Source of the DNA: Luteibacter sp. UNC138MFCol5.1
Lineage (GTDB): Bacteria; Pseudomonadota; Gammaproteobacteria; Xanthomonadales; Rhodanobacteraceae
Length of the DNA stretch: 64,000 nt
Assembly: GCF_900110505.1 (NCBI RefSeq)
Contig: NZ_FODZ01000004.1
Coordinates: forward strand, 423,634 to 487,633
Reading direction: 5' to 3'
This document shows positions 24,130 to 34,192 of the stretch, in pieces (the first letter of the stretch is position 1; each line of letters starts with the position of its first letter). A program made the translations under genes and the position numbers. Below the pieces are notes generated by a model. That model worked only from the letters and a program-made list of their open reading frames with translations. It searched no databases and was not told where the DNA came from.

Positions 24130-27100
24130 ATGACCACGCCAACGAACCGCGTCGGCTCATACCCGGATGCGCTTCCGGACCCGGTCGAGATTGCCGACGA
24201 TCTGCTTGCCCGTGTCCCCGCGGGTATGGCACCGGATTTCCTGCTCGATGCATCAGTGAAGGACCAGACCATCGACTTTCTGCTGCCGCGAGCACCCACC
24301 GGCGTCAAGACGAGCGACACGGTGCAGCTAACGGACAACGGCCAGCCCCTCGGCGCGCCGGTGCTTGTCGACCCTTACCTTGCGCAGGAGTACATCCCGC
24401 TCGCTTTGCTGCCTGCGGACCGCCTTGCCGAGCGCACGTACGCGCTCAACTATGTCGTCACCTACCATTCCGCTGGTGGCCGGCAGGTCGAGGGGCCACA
24501 AGGACAGCAGTTCATTGTCGACTACACGGCACCCGGCGGTACGAACGGACCCTCCGCCATGGTTTTCGCCCCAGGCGTCGCCGATGGCGTGACGCAGGAA
24601 GACCTCGAGTCCAACGCGAACGGAAGCTGGTTGAGCGCCACGGTCGAGGCGTACAACGATCAACAGGCGGGCGACAGGGTGCACGCTTACATCGACGGCG
24701 TGGCGGAGATCGGCTACGTCGAAGTGACCCTCGGCGAGGAGGAGTCAGACATCGCCCTGCGCTTCCCCAGGGACGTACTCGAACGCGTACGATACGCGGC
24801 CGCCGACCCGGACGGTGAGTTCCTGTTCACCTACCGCCTCGAGGATCGGGCCGGGAACCTCTCCGATTCTTCGGTGCCCGTGTCACTGAGGTTGCTTCTT
24901 GGCCCGAGCGCGCCCTGGGTCGCAAACACCGTCGGCGACAAAGGTACCGAGCTCCATCTCGGCGACGTTCCTGACGGCTACGTTTCCATCATCGCCGAGG
25001 AGCACGGCGGCATCGTCGGCGACAGCATCGCGGCCTCATGGAAACCCGTGGTGGGCTCGCCATGGACATCCGCGCCCCTGCCAGTCCAGCGCCCCAACTA
25101 CCCGGTCACGATCCCCATGCCCGTCGCCGATGCGAACCTTCGCACGGGTTCCGTCGATGTGACGTACGCACGAACGGGCGTGTCCGGCGAGGCGAAGTCG
25201 CTAGCGAGAACGTTGAACGTCATAGGCCTTGCGAACCTCCTGCCGGTGGATGTCCGCGAGGCGGACGGAATCGATATCGCGCTCGCCGAGGTGCCGCCCG
25301 CGGGCGCCACCTTGATCGCGGCCGTCCAGGCTTTGATCCCTGCGGGAAGCGCGGTCACGTTCGAGTGGAAAGCGGTCGATGCGAGCGGCGCCTCTTTCTC
25401 CGATCGAACCACCGTCTACGCGAACGGCATGGAGCCGACCGAGGCGCGACTGCCGTTGAGCGATCTTCAACAGGCCGCCGGATCCATCGACATTCGCTAC
25501 ACCGCCGACCCCGACGCGGCGACCCGGCTCGCCCAGGAGGCGCCCTGGAGCACCTTCAACGTGATCGCGAGCGGCACCGGCTACCCGCCACCGACCGTGG
25601 CGGAGGCTCCGGAGGGAATGCTCGATCCAGCGAACGCGACGGAGGGTGCACACGTCGTGGTGGACGCCGACCTGATCGCCAGCGATAGCGTGACGCTACT
25701 CTTCGGAAGCGACGAATTTGGCCCTTATCCGGGAAGCAAGCCGCTCACCGTGCTGATTCCCGCGAGCCTCATCCGCTCCCTGCTCGGACAGAGCGTGCAG
25801 GTGGCGTACCGGGTAACGCGTAACGGCATCCCGGACATGTCGGCGCCACTGGACCTCACGATCGGGACGTTCGAGGACGAGGATGACGATCTGCCGACTC
25901 CGGTCATCGATCGGGCCATCGCCGGCGAGCTCGACATGACGACATTCGACGGCGATCCCCAGGTGCTCGTCACACCCTGGCCTCTGATCTCGGCGGGTGA
26001 GACGGTTTGGCTCCGTGTCACCGGCACGCTGAGCAACGGTGGGACCGACACCATCGCGCTCTACGCCGCGCAATCCGTGACGCCGGCCATGGTGACCAGC
26101 GGGCTTGCCGTGTCCGTTCCGCGGGCCCGCCTTCTGTCGCTCAAGGACGGAAGCGACGTGACCGTGACATGCAAGGTCGACTTCGGGGGAACGACCGTCG
26201 AGAGTGCGGCGGTTCTGTTCCCCACGTCGTCGTACCGTCTGCGCCTGAAGAGCGGCGGATTGATCGGAGGAAGAGCCTTCGAGCTCGAGGAGTTCGAGGA
26301 CCCGACCTCAGCGGTGGCCAACGGCGACACCTATCGCATGCGCTTCTGCCGGATCACGCCCGTGGGAGGACGCCTGCAGAAGAGTACCGGGTCCAACTCC
26401 CCCTACCTGCTCAGAGCATGTGCCTATCTGAGCGAGTCCACCGATGTCACCGCGCGAATCGTTCTGGACCATCCCGCCATCGAGGCAAGACTGGGCGTCC
26501 GGCCACCGACGGCGCCTTACACGACCACCGTCGTCGCTTATGACGCGGCGCACCAGGTGATCGACCGACACACGCTTTCGTTGCCGGGCTGGGCGGAATT
26601 CGCCTCGCCTTCCACACGCCCGATCGCGTCGCTCGAGGTGCTCGGGACCGGCAACCACGCCACGTGGTTCGACAACCTGAGCATCAGGACGGGGGCCGCC
26701 TGGGACGAGATCACGGATGCAGACCCGCGTTGCCTCGAAACCTTCGACGACCTTCCGCTCGAACGGCACGGAGATCACTATGAGTTCGACCGATGGCACG
26801 TGAATGTGGGCGGCACCGGCACGCAGACGGGCGAGATCGAGATTCTCGTACCGGGCGGACTCTCGACGAAGGCGCTGGGCGTGCACATGAGGCCCTATGG
26901 TACCGTTCACCAGTTCACGCCGCAGTTCGCCGTGTGTCCCCGTGTCAGCACGAGACTACGCATACACGCCTCGGAGTCGCTGGGACGATCGGTGACGGTT
27001 TTCCTGGTCTACACGAACAGGTACGACCCGGTCTTCCGTACGGTATCGAAGACCGTCTCCTCGCTGGGCACGGCCACGCAGAACGTCACGTTCAGCACCT

Positions 27101-30100
27101 CCAGCGAAGTCGCCGGCAACGGCGAATACGTATCGCACATCCGTGTCGTGGTGAATGGCACCCCTAGCCGCAACGTGACCATCTACTACGACGACATCGA
27201 ATTCCGCACCGGCAGCGTGCGCTCATCGATCCTGCCCCCTGCGCATACGGTTGCTCCGCGAGCGAACGCGTTCAACGCACCTTTTGTTCCCGAGAGCATC
27301 GACGGCCATGTCGTGATCGATACATCGCCCGTGACCGTCGCCTGCGAAGTGCACGACGGCCTGAAGGGAGATTTGTTCCACGCGCGCTGGTACAACGACC
27401 CGGCGACGGAGACGCCGGCGTTCGAAACCAAGGAAGAGGCTCTGCCGCGCGACCATTACCCGATGACTTTCATCGTTCCGCTGGCTGAAGCCGCCCTCCG
27501 TCCTGGAGACATCATCGCCGACTACGTGGTGCGCCGGGGCGATGAGACGTTCATCTCCCAGCCGACACGGCTCAAGGCTGAAGTCATCGCGCGGCTCCAG
27601 GCGGTCGAGGTGGACGAAGCGAACGGTGACGACGTCATCGAACTGGGCACACTGCCGGACCACGCCACGGTACGGGCCCCGGCACAGCCGGAGCTGGTGC
27701 CGGCCGGTCGCAAGGTCACCTTCGCCTGGGAAGGTAAGGACGCTGATGGAGTGACAGTTGGCGGGACGAACGTCGCGTGGTCCAACGGCCAGGACGACAC
27801 GACCACGAACCTGCCACGGGCCGACCTTGAACGCGTCGGGTCGATGGCGATTCGCTATACCGTGACGAACGAGGAAGACGCACGGGACGTGGCCATGGAC
27901 GCGCTGGTCGCCCCCTGGCGAACCTATCGCATCGCGTCGACCGGACCTTCCTGGCCCCTGCCGGACATCATCGAACTGTCCGCTGGCGTGCTGACTCCGA
28001 CAGCGGCCCGACGCGGCGCCACTTGCTATATCGACGCCGCGCTCGTACCCACCGACGAGATCGTTGCCACGTTTGGCGGTTTCACCTCGTCGGCTGTAGC
28101 CGGCGCTCGCCCCCTGCGCATCGTTGTGCCGCCCGGCGATGTGGCGCGTCACCTCGGTCGCGATGTGGATGTCGCATACACGGTGACGCGCAACGGGTCG
28201 ACATCGAGTTCTCCACCGCTGACAATCCACGTCCAGGGCTTCACTGACGACGATGGACTTCTTCACGCACCGGCGATCGACGGCGCAAATGCGGGTATCC
28301 TCGATCTCACGAGTTTCGAAGGCGTTCCCGAGGTCACCGTCGCGCCGTGGCTCCTGATCGACCCACGGCAGCGCGTGATGCTTTCCATCGAAGGCGAGTC
28401 AGCCGATGGCTCGGTGGCACGCGTCGACCTCCTGGCCGGCGCACCCGTCGATCCCGCATGGGTCACGAGCGGCCTACGCGTGCCCGTCGCACGCGAAATG
28501 CTCCTCGGATGGCGTGACAGGTCGACCATCGACGTCGTCTTCGCGGTCCAATTCGACAGCGCGACGGAAGCGACGCGCTTCCCGAAAGCCACGTACGTGC
28601 TACGGACCGGGGCTATCGGAACGCCGGGCCGCGCCTGGGAGTGCGACGACTTCGCCGACATCGTCGTGCTGGACGCGCAAAGGCAGGTCCAGTCGCGATT
28701 CTGCACGCTGCGACAGCGCACCGGTGTACTCGAGGCATCCTTCCTCGACGCGCCGTGGCAGGCTGCGCTGGCTCCCTTCGCCGAAGGCATGGCCGCTCGC
28801 ATGACGAAGGCTTCCGCGGTCACCGTAATCGAGCTCGACCGACCGGCGGCCAGCATTCGCCTTGGCGTGGCGCCCGACTCGCGAGGCTCCGTCCATGTGA
28901 TCGCATTCGACGACGAAGGCGAGCAGGTCGGCGCCGTCGACCGCGACCATCCCGCCTGGGTCGCTTTCGACGCAACCGATGGCGGTCCGGGCCTTCGCCG
29001 GCTCGAACTATGGTCGACCGTCGATGGCGAAGCCTACTTCGACAATCTCCTGGTCGGCACCGGCGAGCCATGGCGGTGGGAAACGGAGCCGGTTCGCGAG
29101 GGCTTCGACGACCTGGAAGACGGCACGTACGACGCCCGTCTCGAGCTTCCGCTGTGGTCGATCAAGGCCGACTCGACGACCATCGAGGTGACAAGCGCGC
29201 CGGCCGGCATGTCGGGCAAGGCCGTCGCCATCCACATGAATCCCGGCGGCCATGTCCACCAGATCACGCCGAGATTCGCCATCCGCCCGAACCGGGAGAT
29301 ACGACTGCTGGTGCGCGGCGTGGTGAGCGAACCCTACGACGCGCGCTTCCGCGCCGTGTACTTCAACACCGACGACCTGACCCTCCGACCCGTCGAACTC
29401 AAGGTCGAGATCGGCAACTACACACGCGTGATCTCGATCAGCGAGCCCGGCGATCTGCCGCGTCCAAATGAACTGCTGTCCCACGTATCCGTCTCGCACG
29501 GCAACGGAACCCATGCCGCGACCGTCTATTACGACGACCTCTCAATGGAATTGAATGGAGATACGAACATGAATCCCTTTGTCGCCGAAGTCATCCAACG
29601 TCATGCGGACGCGCGTACGTCCACCGGCCGGTCCGGCGCCAATGCACCGCGCGCGATGGCACCGCCGTGGGTACGCGGCACCGTCGATGATCTCGGCCTG
29701 GTCCTACGTCTCGAAGACCTTGCCAAGGGTGACGCGCAGGTCGATGTGTACAGCCATGAAGGCGTGAAAGGCGAATCGATCCGCGTCCGCTGGCAGAAGG
29801 TCGGTACCGAATCCTTTGAGACAGGCTGGCAAACGCTGACGCGCGATGGAGAGCCGCTCCTTTTCACCATCCCGTACGACAAGGTCAGCGCACGTATCGG
29901 AGACGTCAACGTCCGCTACGAGGTCGAGAAGATGGATGGTACGTCCGCGTTTGCGACCAGCCAGTTGACCGTCGAAGGCACGCCGGGCGTGGCACTCGTG
30001 GAGGTCGTCGAAGCCGAGGATGGGAAGATCGTGCTCGCTGATCTTCCCGCGGCTGGTGCGACGCTTTCGGCGCCGCACCAGCCTGAGCTGATCCCCGCGG

Positions 30101-32010
30101 GAAGCGCCATCACGTTCCTGTGGAAAGGTTCCGATGCGAACAATAACGACGTGACGGGTTTCGCGAAAGGCTATAGCGACGGACACACGCCCTTTCAGAG
30201 GACGATGCCGATGTCGGACCTGCAACGCATGGTTGGCCGCGTCGAGATCTATTACGAGGTCGAGCAAGCGGTGCGCCGCTCTCGTGGATTCCTTCCCCGC
30301 ACCGTCAAGCCTCGCGCGCATCTCGTCTCGGACATCGCCTACTTCGACATTGTCGGCGCCGCGGGCTATCCCGCGCCAACGGTGCTTGAGGCAAGCACGG
30401 GAATGCTCAGACCAGTCGACGCGGACAAGGGTGCCACCGTCGCTATCGATGCCGATCTCGTCGCCACCGACAGCGTAAAGATCTTCTTCGGTCCGTATTC
30501 GACGACCGTAGCGGGGTCGGCCTCGCTCCGTGTGGTGGTTCCGGCGGGCGAAATCGCCGCGCTCCTCGGGCAAGCGGTCGAGGTGTACTACGCGGTCACC
30601 CGGGCGGGCAAGACGACGCAGTCGGAGAAACTGCCACTCACCATCGGCTATTTCGAGGACGGCGATCTCCCCGTACCGCGCATCGACATGGCGGACCCGG
30701 ACACGTTCGAGCTCAATCTCGGCAACTTCGACGGCGATCCGAATGTGGTGGTCGATCCCTGGCCGCTCATCGCTGTGGGGCAGACGGTATGGGCAAGCGT
30801 CGACGGGGTGCGGTCGGACGGATCGACCGTCAACCTGTCTGTGCTGGCCGGCGAACCCGTCACGACGTCCATGCTTGGCACCGGCGTGCAGGGGCCCGTG
30901 GCGAGGCTCGCGCTCGAAGCCTGGAAGGACGACAGCGAACTGACGGTGACATGCAAGATCAACTTCGCCGGAGGACCCGAGGCTGCCGCCGTCACCCTGG
31001 ATCCGATGCGCTATCGACTCGTTCGCGGAGGCGGAGGCGGGATAGTCGGCCGGGAGTTCGAACACGAGAACTTCAACGATCCTGTCGCGTCGGTGGCCAA
31101 CGGCGATTGGTGCCGCATGCGATTCTTCAGCATTCGCCCCAGCGGCGGACCGCTCAAGAAAGGGACGACGAGCTCGGCATCTCCGTATATCGACGGAAAC
31201 GCGGTGCTGCTGCAGGAGACGCAAGCGGCCGTCACCTGCGAGGTCGCACTCGACCATCCCGCTGTCGAGGTGCACCTCGGCGTCAAACCAGCAAGTACAT
31301 CCATTCCCACCGAGGTCATCGCTTACGATGGGACGGGTGCTGTCATCGAGCGGGTAACACCTGGCACCACGTCCTGGGTCAGGTTCATATCGGATTCGTC
31401 GCGGCCGGTCGCGACGCTGAAGATCAGCTCTCAGAGTGGCACCTCCACCTACTTCGACAACCTCATCGCTTTCACCGGATCGACATGGGACATCATCGAC
31501 ATGGACAGCGATCCCCGCTGCCGGGAGACATTCGACGACGTGCCTCTCGGCAAGTACGGGAATCACTTCGAGTTCGATCGCTGGCACGTGAGCATCGACG
31601 GGCTTTCGAACCGGGACGATATCCGCGACGGGAACATCGAGATCGGACCGGCCCCAAGCGGCATGTTTGGCCGTGCACTCGCTGTCCACATGCAGCCATA
31701 CGGGCGTATCCACCATCTGACGCCCCAGTTCGCGGCCTGCCCGCGTATCGAGACGTCGTTCTACATCAGAAGCACCTCTTCGGCATTGCACCGGGCCAGC
31801 GTGACGCTCGTGTACGTCGACTTCAACAACAAGACCGTGCGAACCACGGCGGCGAAGTCGATAAACCTGGATCTCGGCATCAAACACGTCGTCTTTTCGG
31901 CGACGACCGAGGTGGCGAGAGACACCGAGTACCTGTCGCACATTCGCGTCGCCATCGATCAACCCACGCTTCCGGCGACGATTTTCTACGACGACATCGT
32001 GCTGAGGTGA
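24130..32010 (+). CDS. Giant modular protein: three fused Ig-like/jelly-roll units
   Basis: 2626 residues from the ATG at 24130 (GGAAGG upstream); an upstream in-frame extension is rejected. After two N-terminal modules (1-257) it is built of three repeats, about 258-1019, 1020-1813 and 1814-2626. Each has four Ig-like modules and two terminal domains. The first terminal domain reads REFExExFxDP...VxLDHPAxxxxLGV...YFDNL; the second reads ETFDDxPLxxxGxxFEFDRWHV...HHLTPQFA and ends YYDDI. Both look like jelly rolls of the galactose- or carbohydrate-binding kind. The third repeat begins with its own SD and ATG. No signal peptide is seen. The likely role is a surface or secreted binding protein; the ligand, the export route and even the location are open. 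Confidence 0.75.
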   Translation: MTTPTNRVGSYPDALPDPVEIADDLLARVPAGMAPDFLLDASVKDQTIDFLLPRAPTGVKTSDTVQLTDNGQPLGAPVLVDPYLAQEYIPLALLPADRLAERTYALNYVVTYHSAGGRQVEGPQGQQFIVDYTAPGGTNGPSAMVFAPGVADGVTQEDLESNANGSWLSATVEAYNDQQAGDRVHAYIDGVAEIGYVEVTLGEEESDIALRFPRDVLERVRYAAADPDGEFLFTYRLEDRAGNLSDSSVPVSLRLLLGPSAPWVANTVGDKGTELHLGDVPDGYVSIIAEEHGGIVGDSIAASWKPVVGSPWTSAPLPVQRPNYPVTIPMPVADANLRTGSVDVTYARTGVSGEAKSLARTLNVIGLANLLPVDVREADGIDIALAEVPPAGATLIAAVQALIPAGSAVTFEWKAVDASGASFSDRTTVYANGMEPTEARLPLSDLQQAAGSIDIRYTADPDAATRLAQEAPWSTFNVIASGTGYPPPTVAEAPEGMLDPANATEGAHVVVDADLIASDSVTLLFGSDEFGPYPGSKPLTVLIPASLIRSLLGQSVQVAYRVTRNGIPDMSAPLDLTIGTFEDEDDDLPTPVIDRAIAGELDMTTFDGDPQVLVTPWPLISAGETVWLRVTGTLSNGGTDTIALYAAQSVTPAMVTSGLAVSVPRARLLSLKDGSDVTVTCKVDFGGTTVESAAVLFPTSSYRLRLKSGGLIGGRAFELEEFEDPTSAVANGDTYRMRFCRITPVGGRLQKSTGSNSPYLLRACAYLSESTDVTARIVLDHPAIEARLGVRPPTAPYTTTVVAYDAAHQVIDRHTLSLPGWAEFASPSTRPIASLEVLGTGNHATWFDNLSIRTGAAWDEITDADPRCLETFDDLPLERHGDHYEFDRWHVNVGGTGTQTGEIEILVPGGLSTKALGVHMRPYGTVHQFTPQFAVCPRVSTRLRIHASESLGRSVTVFLVYTNRYDPVFRTVSKTVSSLGTATQNVTFSTSSEVAGNGEYVSHIRVVVNGTPSRNVTIYYDDIEFRTGSVRSSILPPAHTVAPRANAFNAPFVPESIDGHVVIDTSPVTVACEVHDGLKGDLFHARWYNDPATETPAFETKEEALPRDHYPMTFIVPLAEAALRPGDIIADYVVRRGDETFISQPTRLKAEVIARLQAVEVDEANGDDVIELGTLPDHATVRAPAQPELVPAGRKVTFAWEGKDADGVTVGGTNVAWSNGQDDTTTNLPRADLERVGSMAIRYTVTNEEDARDVAMDALVAPWRTYRIASTGPSWPLPDIIELSAGVLTPTAARRGATCYIDAALVPTDEIVATFGGFTSSAVAGARPLRIVVPPGDVARHLGRDVDVAYTVTRNGSTSSSPPLTIHVQGFTDDDGLLHAPAIDGANAGILDLTSFEGVPEVTVAPWLLIDPRQRVMLSIEGESADGSVARVDLLAGAPVDPAWVTSGLRVPVAREMLLGWRDRSTIDVVFAVQFDSATEATRFPKATYVLRTGAIGTPGRAWECDDFADIVVLDAQRQVQSRFCTLRQRTGVLEASFLDAPWQAALAPFAEGMAARMTKASAVTVIELDRPAASIRLGVAPDSRGSVHVIAFDDEGEQVGAVDRDHPAWVAFDATDGGPGLRRLELWSTVDGEAYFDNLLVGTGEPWRWETEPVREGFDDLEDGTYDARLELPLWSIKADSTTIEVTSAPAGMSGKAVAIHMNPGGHVHQITPRFAIRPNREIRLLVRGVVSEPYDARFRAVYFNTDDLTLRPVELKVEIGNYTRVISISEPGDLPRPNELLSHVSVSHGNGTHAATVYYDDLSMELNGDTNMNPFVAEVIQRHADARTSTGRSGANAPRAMAPPWVRGTVDDLGLVLRLEDLAKGDAQVDVYSHEGVKGESIRVRWQKVGTESFETGWQTLTRDGEPLLFTIPYDKVSARIGDVNVRYEVEKMDGTSAFATSQLTVEGTPGVALVEVVEAEDGKIVLADLPAAGATLSAPHQPELIPAGSAITFLWKGSDANNNDVTGFAKGYSDGHTPFQRTMPMSDLQRMVGRVEIYYEVEQAVRRSRGFLPRTVKPRAHLVSDIAYFDIVGAAGYPAPTVLEASTGMLRPVDADKGATVAIDADLVATDSVKIFFGPYSTTVAGSASLRVVVPAGEIAALLGQAVEVYYAVTRAGKTTQSEKLPLTIGYFEDGDLPVPRIDMADPDTFELNLGNFDGDPNVVVDPWPLIAVGQTVWASVDGVRSDGSTVNLSVLAGEPVTTSMLGTGVQGPVARLALEAWKDDSELTVTCKINFAGGPEAAAVTLDPMRYRLVRGGGGGIVGREFEHENFNDPVASVANGDWCRMRFFSIRPSGGPLKKGTTSSASPYIDGNAVLLQETQAAVTCEVALDHPAVEVHLGVKPASTSIPTEVIAYDGTGAVIERVTPGTTSWVRFISDSSRPVATLKISSQSGTSTYFDNLIAFTGSTWDIIDMDSDPRCRETFDDVPLGKYGNHFEFDRWHVSIDGLSNRDDIRDGNIEIGPAPSGMFGRALAVHMQPYGRIHHLTPQFAACPRIETSFYIRSTSSALHRASVTLVYVDFNNKTVRTTAAKSINLDLGIKHVVFSATTEVARDTEYLSHIRVAIDQPTLPATIFYDDIVLR
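29557..29571 (+). other. Internal Shine-Dalgarno and in-frame ATG (fossil gene junction)
   Basis: GGAG at 29557-29560 stands 8 bases before ATG at 29569-29571, in frame with the giant gene (residue 1814). The residues just before it (YYDDLSMELN) are the end of a repeat unit, matching the natural C-terminus of the downstream gene (IYDDIVLE), and those after it (MNPFVAEVIQRHADARTSTG) look like a fresh low-complexity N-terminus. The arrangement implies that two genes were joined by loss of a stop codon; the start may still be used. Confidence 0.6.
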
Positions 32011-32014
32011 CGCG

Positions 32015-34027
32015 ATGGAAACGACGCAGCCAGCTATGCCGTGGGTCGACGGAACGAAGGACGACGGCGGCACGGACCTCGTCCTCGACGACCATCCCAC
32101 AGGCCAGATCGTGGTCAAGGTCGAGGGCGATGGCCGACCGCGGGGATCGCTGGTGCAGGTCCGCTGGCTCGGACTGGGCGACGGAACGTCGCCCAGTCCG
32201 CCGTACGAAACAGGGTGGTCGCTCGTCACGCACGCGAATGCTCCCCTGGACTTCGAGATTCCGGTCTCGGAGGCCAACCTGCGCCCGGGCACGGTACGCG
32301 TCAGTTATACCGTGCTGGGCGGTGACGGCACGTCGGTCGAGTCGCTTGGACGGCCGCTCACGGTGACCTCGCGTGGCACGCTCGTGCCGCCCGACGTCCC
32401 GTCGGGCGACGGAACGGCTATCAGCCTGGGCATAAGTGGCGACACCATCGAGGTCGTGGCGCCGCGGCAGCCCGAACTCGTGCCGCCAGCCAGCCGACTA
32501 CGCTTCTACTGGGAAAGCCAGGAGACAGGCCTCGACCGATGCAGGGGATGGGACGAATGTTTCGCCCCGGAAGACACTGCATCGCTGGGCCACATCCCCG
32601 CCAGCGCGATCGCCCGACTGCAGGGCCGGCATATGCGCCTGTGGTACGAGGTCGATGTCTATGCGGCCGGTGGCGCGCACCTTACACACCGCCAGAGCGA
32701 ACCTGTCGTGTTCGAGATCGCCGGCGACGCCGGACTCCTTCCGAAGGCGACCATCGTCGGCACTACTGCGAACACGCTCAGGCTGAGCGACTTCCCGACC
32801 GACCTGGCACTCCTGATCCCTCCCTGGCCCGGCATGACGGAAGGCCAGACCGTGTGGATCGAACTCGAAGGCGTCTGTGCCGAGGGGCCAGCCTCGCTCA
32901 TCGCGGCCGATGGCGAGCCGGTGACCCGCCCGATGCTTGCCGACGGGTTCTCGACGTCCGTGGCGGTCTCCACGCTTCCAGCATGGAAGGACGGCTCGGT
33001 CGTGACGCTGCGCGGTGCCATCAGCTTCACCGGAGGCTCGCGCGACGATGCAACCGAACTCCCTGTTGCGACGCTGACGCTGCTGCGCGATTCGGGCAAC
33101 GAGGGGCGCGCCGTGGAAATCGAAACCTTCGATGGCCTGGCTCCCCTGGCGGCTGGCGAGACTCAGCGGTACCGATTCTTCGAACTGCAGCAGAAAGCCG
33201 GCCAGCTCACCGCTTATTCCACGTCGGGCACCACCGGCTACGAACCCTACCTGAAAGGTCTCTGCGCGAGCATGGCCGCATCCGGCGGATCGACCGTACG
33301 AATCGTCCTGGATCATCCCGCCGCGCGTGTGGAGCTGGGCGCCCGACCAGCGAACGAGAGCTACCCTGGCACGGTCGTGGCGCGCGATCGCGAGGGCGAG
33401 GTCGTGGCGAACCTGCGCATCGAGAAGATGGGCTGGATCGATATCCGCCCCGCGACAGAAACGACGCGTATCGCAAGCATCGACATCTCGAACACCGGCA
33501 CCTCCGGACTCTACTTCGACAACCTCAAATGCCACACGGGCAGCGCGTGGAACGAAGCCTCCGGCGAATTAGCAGGGAAGTTCGACGACCTCGTGCCCGG
33601 CGAGCATGGCGACACTTTCGTCTGCCAAACCTGGAGCGTCTCGGCTCCGGGAGCAGACATTGCCATCATTCCGGACTCCTTGTCCGGAAACGGCATGTGT
33701 CTTGCGGTCCGCATGGCGCCCGAAGGACGAACCCACTATCTGACACCTCGCTTTGGCATCCGGCCACGCGTTCGTGCGGAACTACGCGTGCGCACCAGTG
33801 GGACGGTGTCGCACACCGCGAAGTTCGAGATCGTGCTGATCAACAAGTTCGATCACACGGTTCGCGTGTTCAGCCAAGAGAAGACGGTGGGTCCGCAGGA
33901 GACGCCAATAACGTTCGCTACGGCGCAACTACCCACGGACGACGAGTACGTTTCGCATTTTCGCATCGTCCACAATTCCGGGAAGACGGTCACCGCCGTC
34001 ATCTACGACGACATCGTACTCGAATGA
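32015..34027 (+). CDS. Ig-like/jelly-roll protein, fourth unit of the family
   Basis: 670 residues from the ATG at 32015, only four bases after the giant gene's stop, with GAGGTGA as ribosome site. It is one repeat unit standing alone: an N-terminal module (about 12-125), the DxxxxxPRQPELVPPASRLRF module (about 126-240), the TVWIELEG module (about 250-360), then the two jelly-roll-like domains (from VEIETFDGLAP and from GKFDDLVPGEHGD), ending VIYDDIVLE. The third Ig-like module found in the other units is missing, which marks it as a separate lineage or a deletion. No signal peptide. It is probably co-translated with the giant protein. Confidence 0.75.
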   Translation: METTQPAMPWVDGTKDDGGTDLVLDDHPTGQIVVKVEGDGRPRGSLVQVRWLGLGDGTSPSPPYETGWSLVTHANAPLDFEIPVSEANLRPGTVRVSYTVLGGDGTSVESLGRPLTVTSRGTLVPPDVPSGDGTAISLGISGDTIEVVAPRQPELVPPASRLRFYWESQETGLDRCRGWDECFAPEDTASLGHIPASAIARLQGRHMRLWYEVDVYAAGGAHLTHRQSEPVVFEIAGDAGLLPKATIVGTTANTLRLSDFPTDLALLIPPWPGMTEGQTVWIELEGVCAEGPASLIAADGEPVTRPMLADGFSTSVAVSTLPAWKDGSVVTLRGAISFTGGSRDDATELPVATLTLLRDSGNEGRAVEIETFDGLAPLAAGETQRYRFFELQQKAGQLTAYSTSGTTGYEPYLKGLCASMAASGGSTVRIVLDHPAARVELGARPANESYPGTVVARDREGEVVANLRIEKMGWIDIRPATETTRIASIDISNTGTSGLYFDNLKCHTGSAWNEASGELAGKFDDLVPGEHGDTFVCQTWSVSAPGADIAIIPDSLSGNGMCLAVRMAPEGRTHYLTPRFGIRPRVRAELRVRTSGTVSHTAKFEIVLINKFDHTVRVFSQEKTVGPQETPITFATAQLPTDDEYVSHFRIVHNSGKTVTAVIYDDIVLE

Positions 34028-34192
34028 GACGCGCAGGATGGGCCGATCCGGTACCGCTCGCGGTCCACCTCGGCCATTCGCCCAGCCCCGGCTAGCGCGC
34101 CAGTTGTATATGCCGACCCCGACCCCCGGCTTATAAAGATCACCAAGGCGTGAGAGGCCGTCCGGCCCTCGCGCGAAGGACAGGGGGATCGC

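Noticed and set aside
29704..32292. An 862-codon minus-strand frame opposite the giant modular gene
   Set aside because: The plus-strand repeat units are consistent and homologous to each other; the minus frame shows no recognisable motif.
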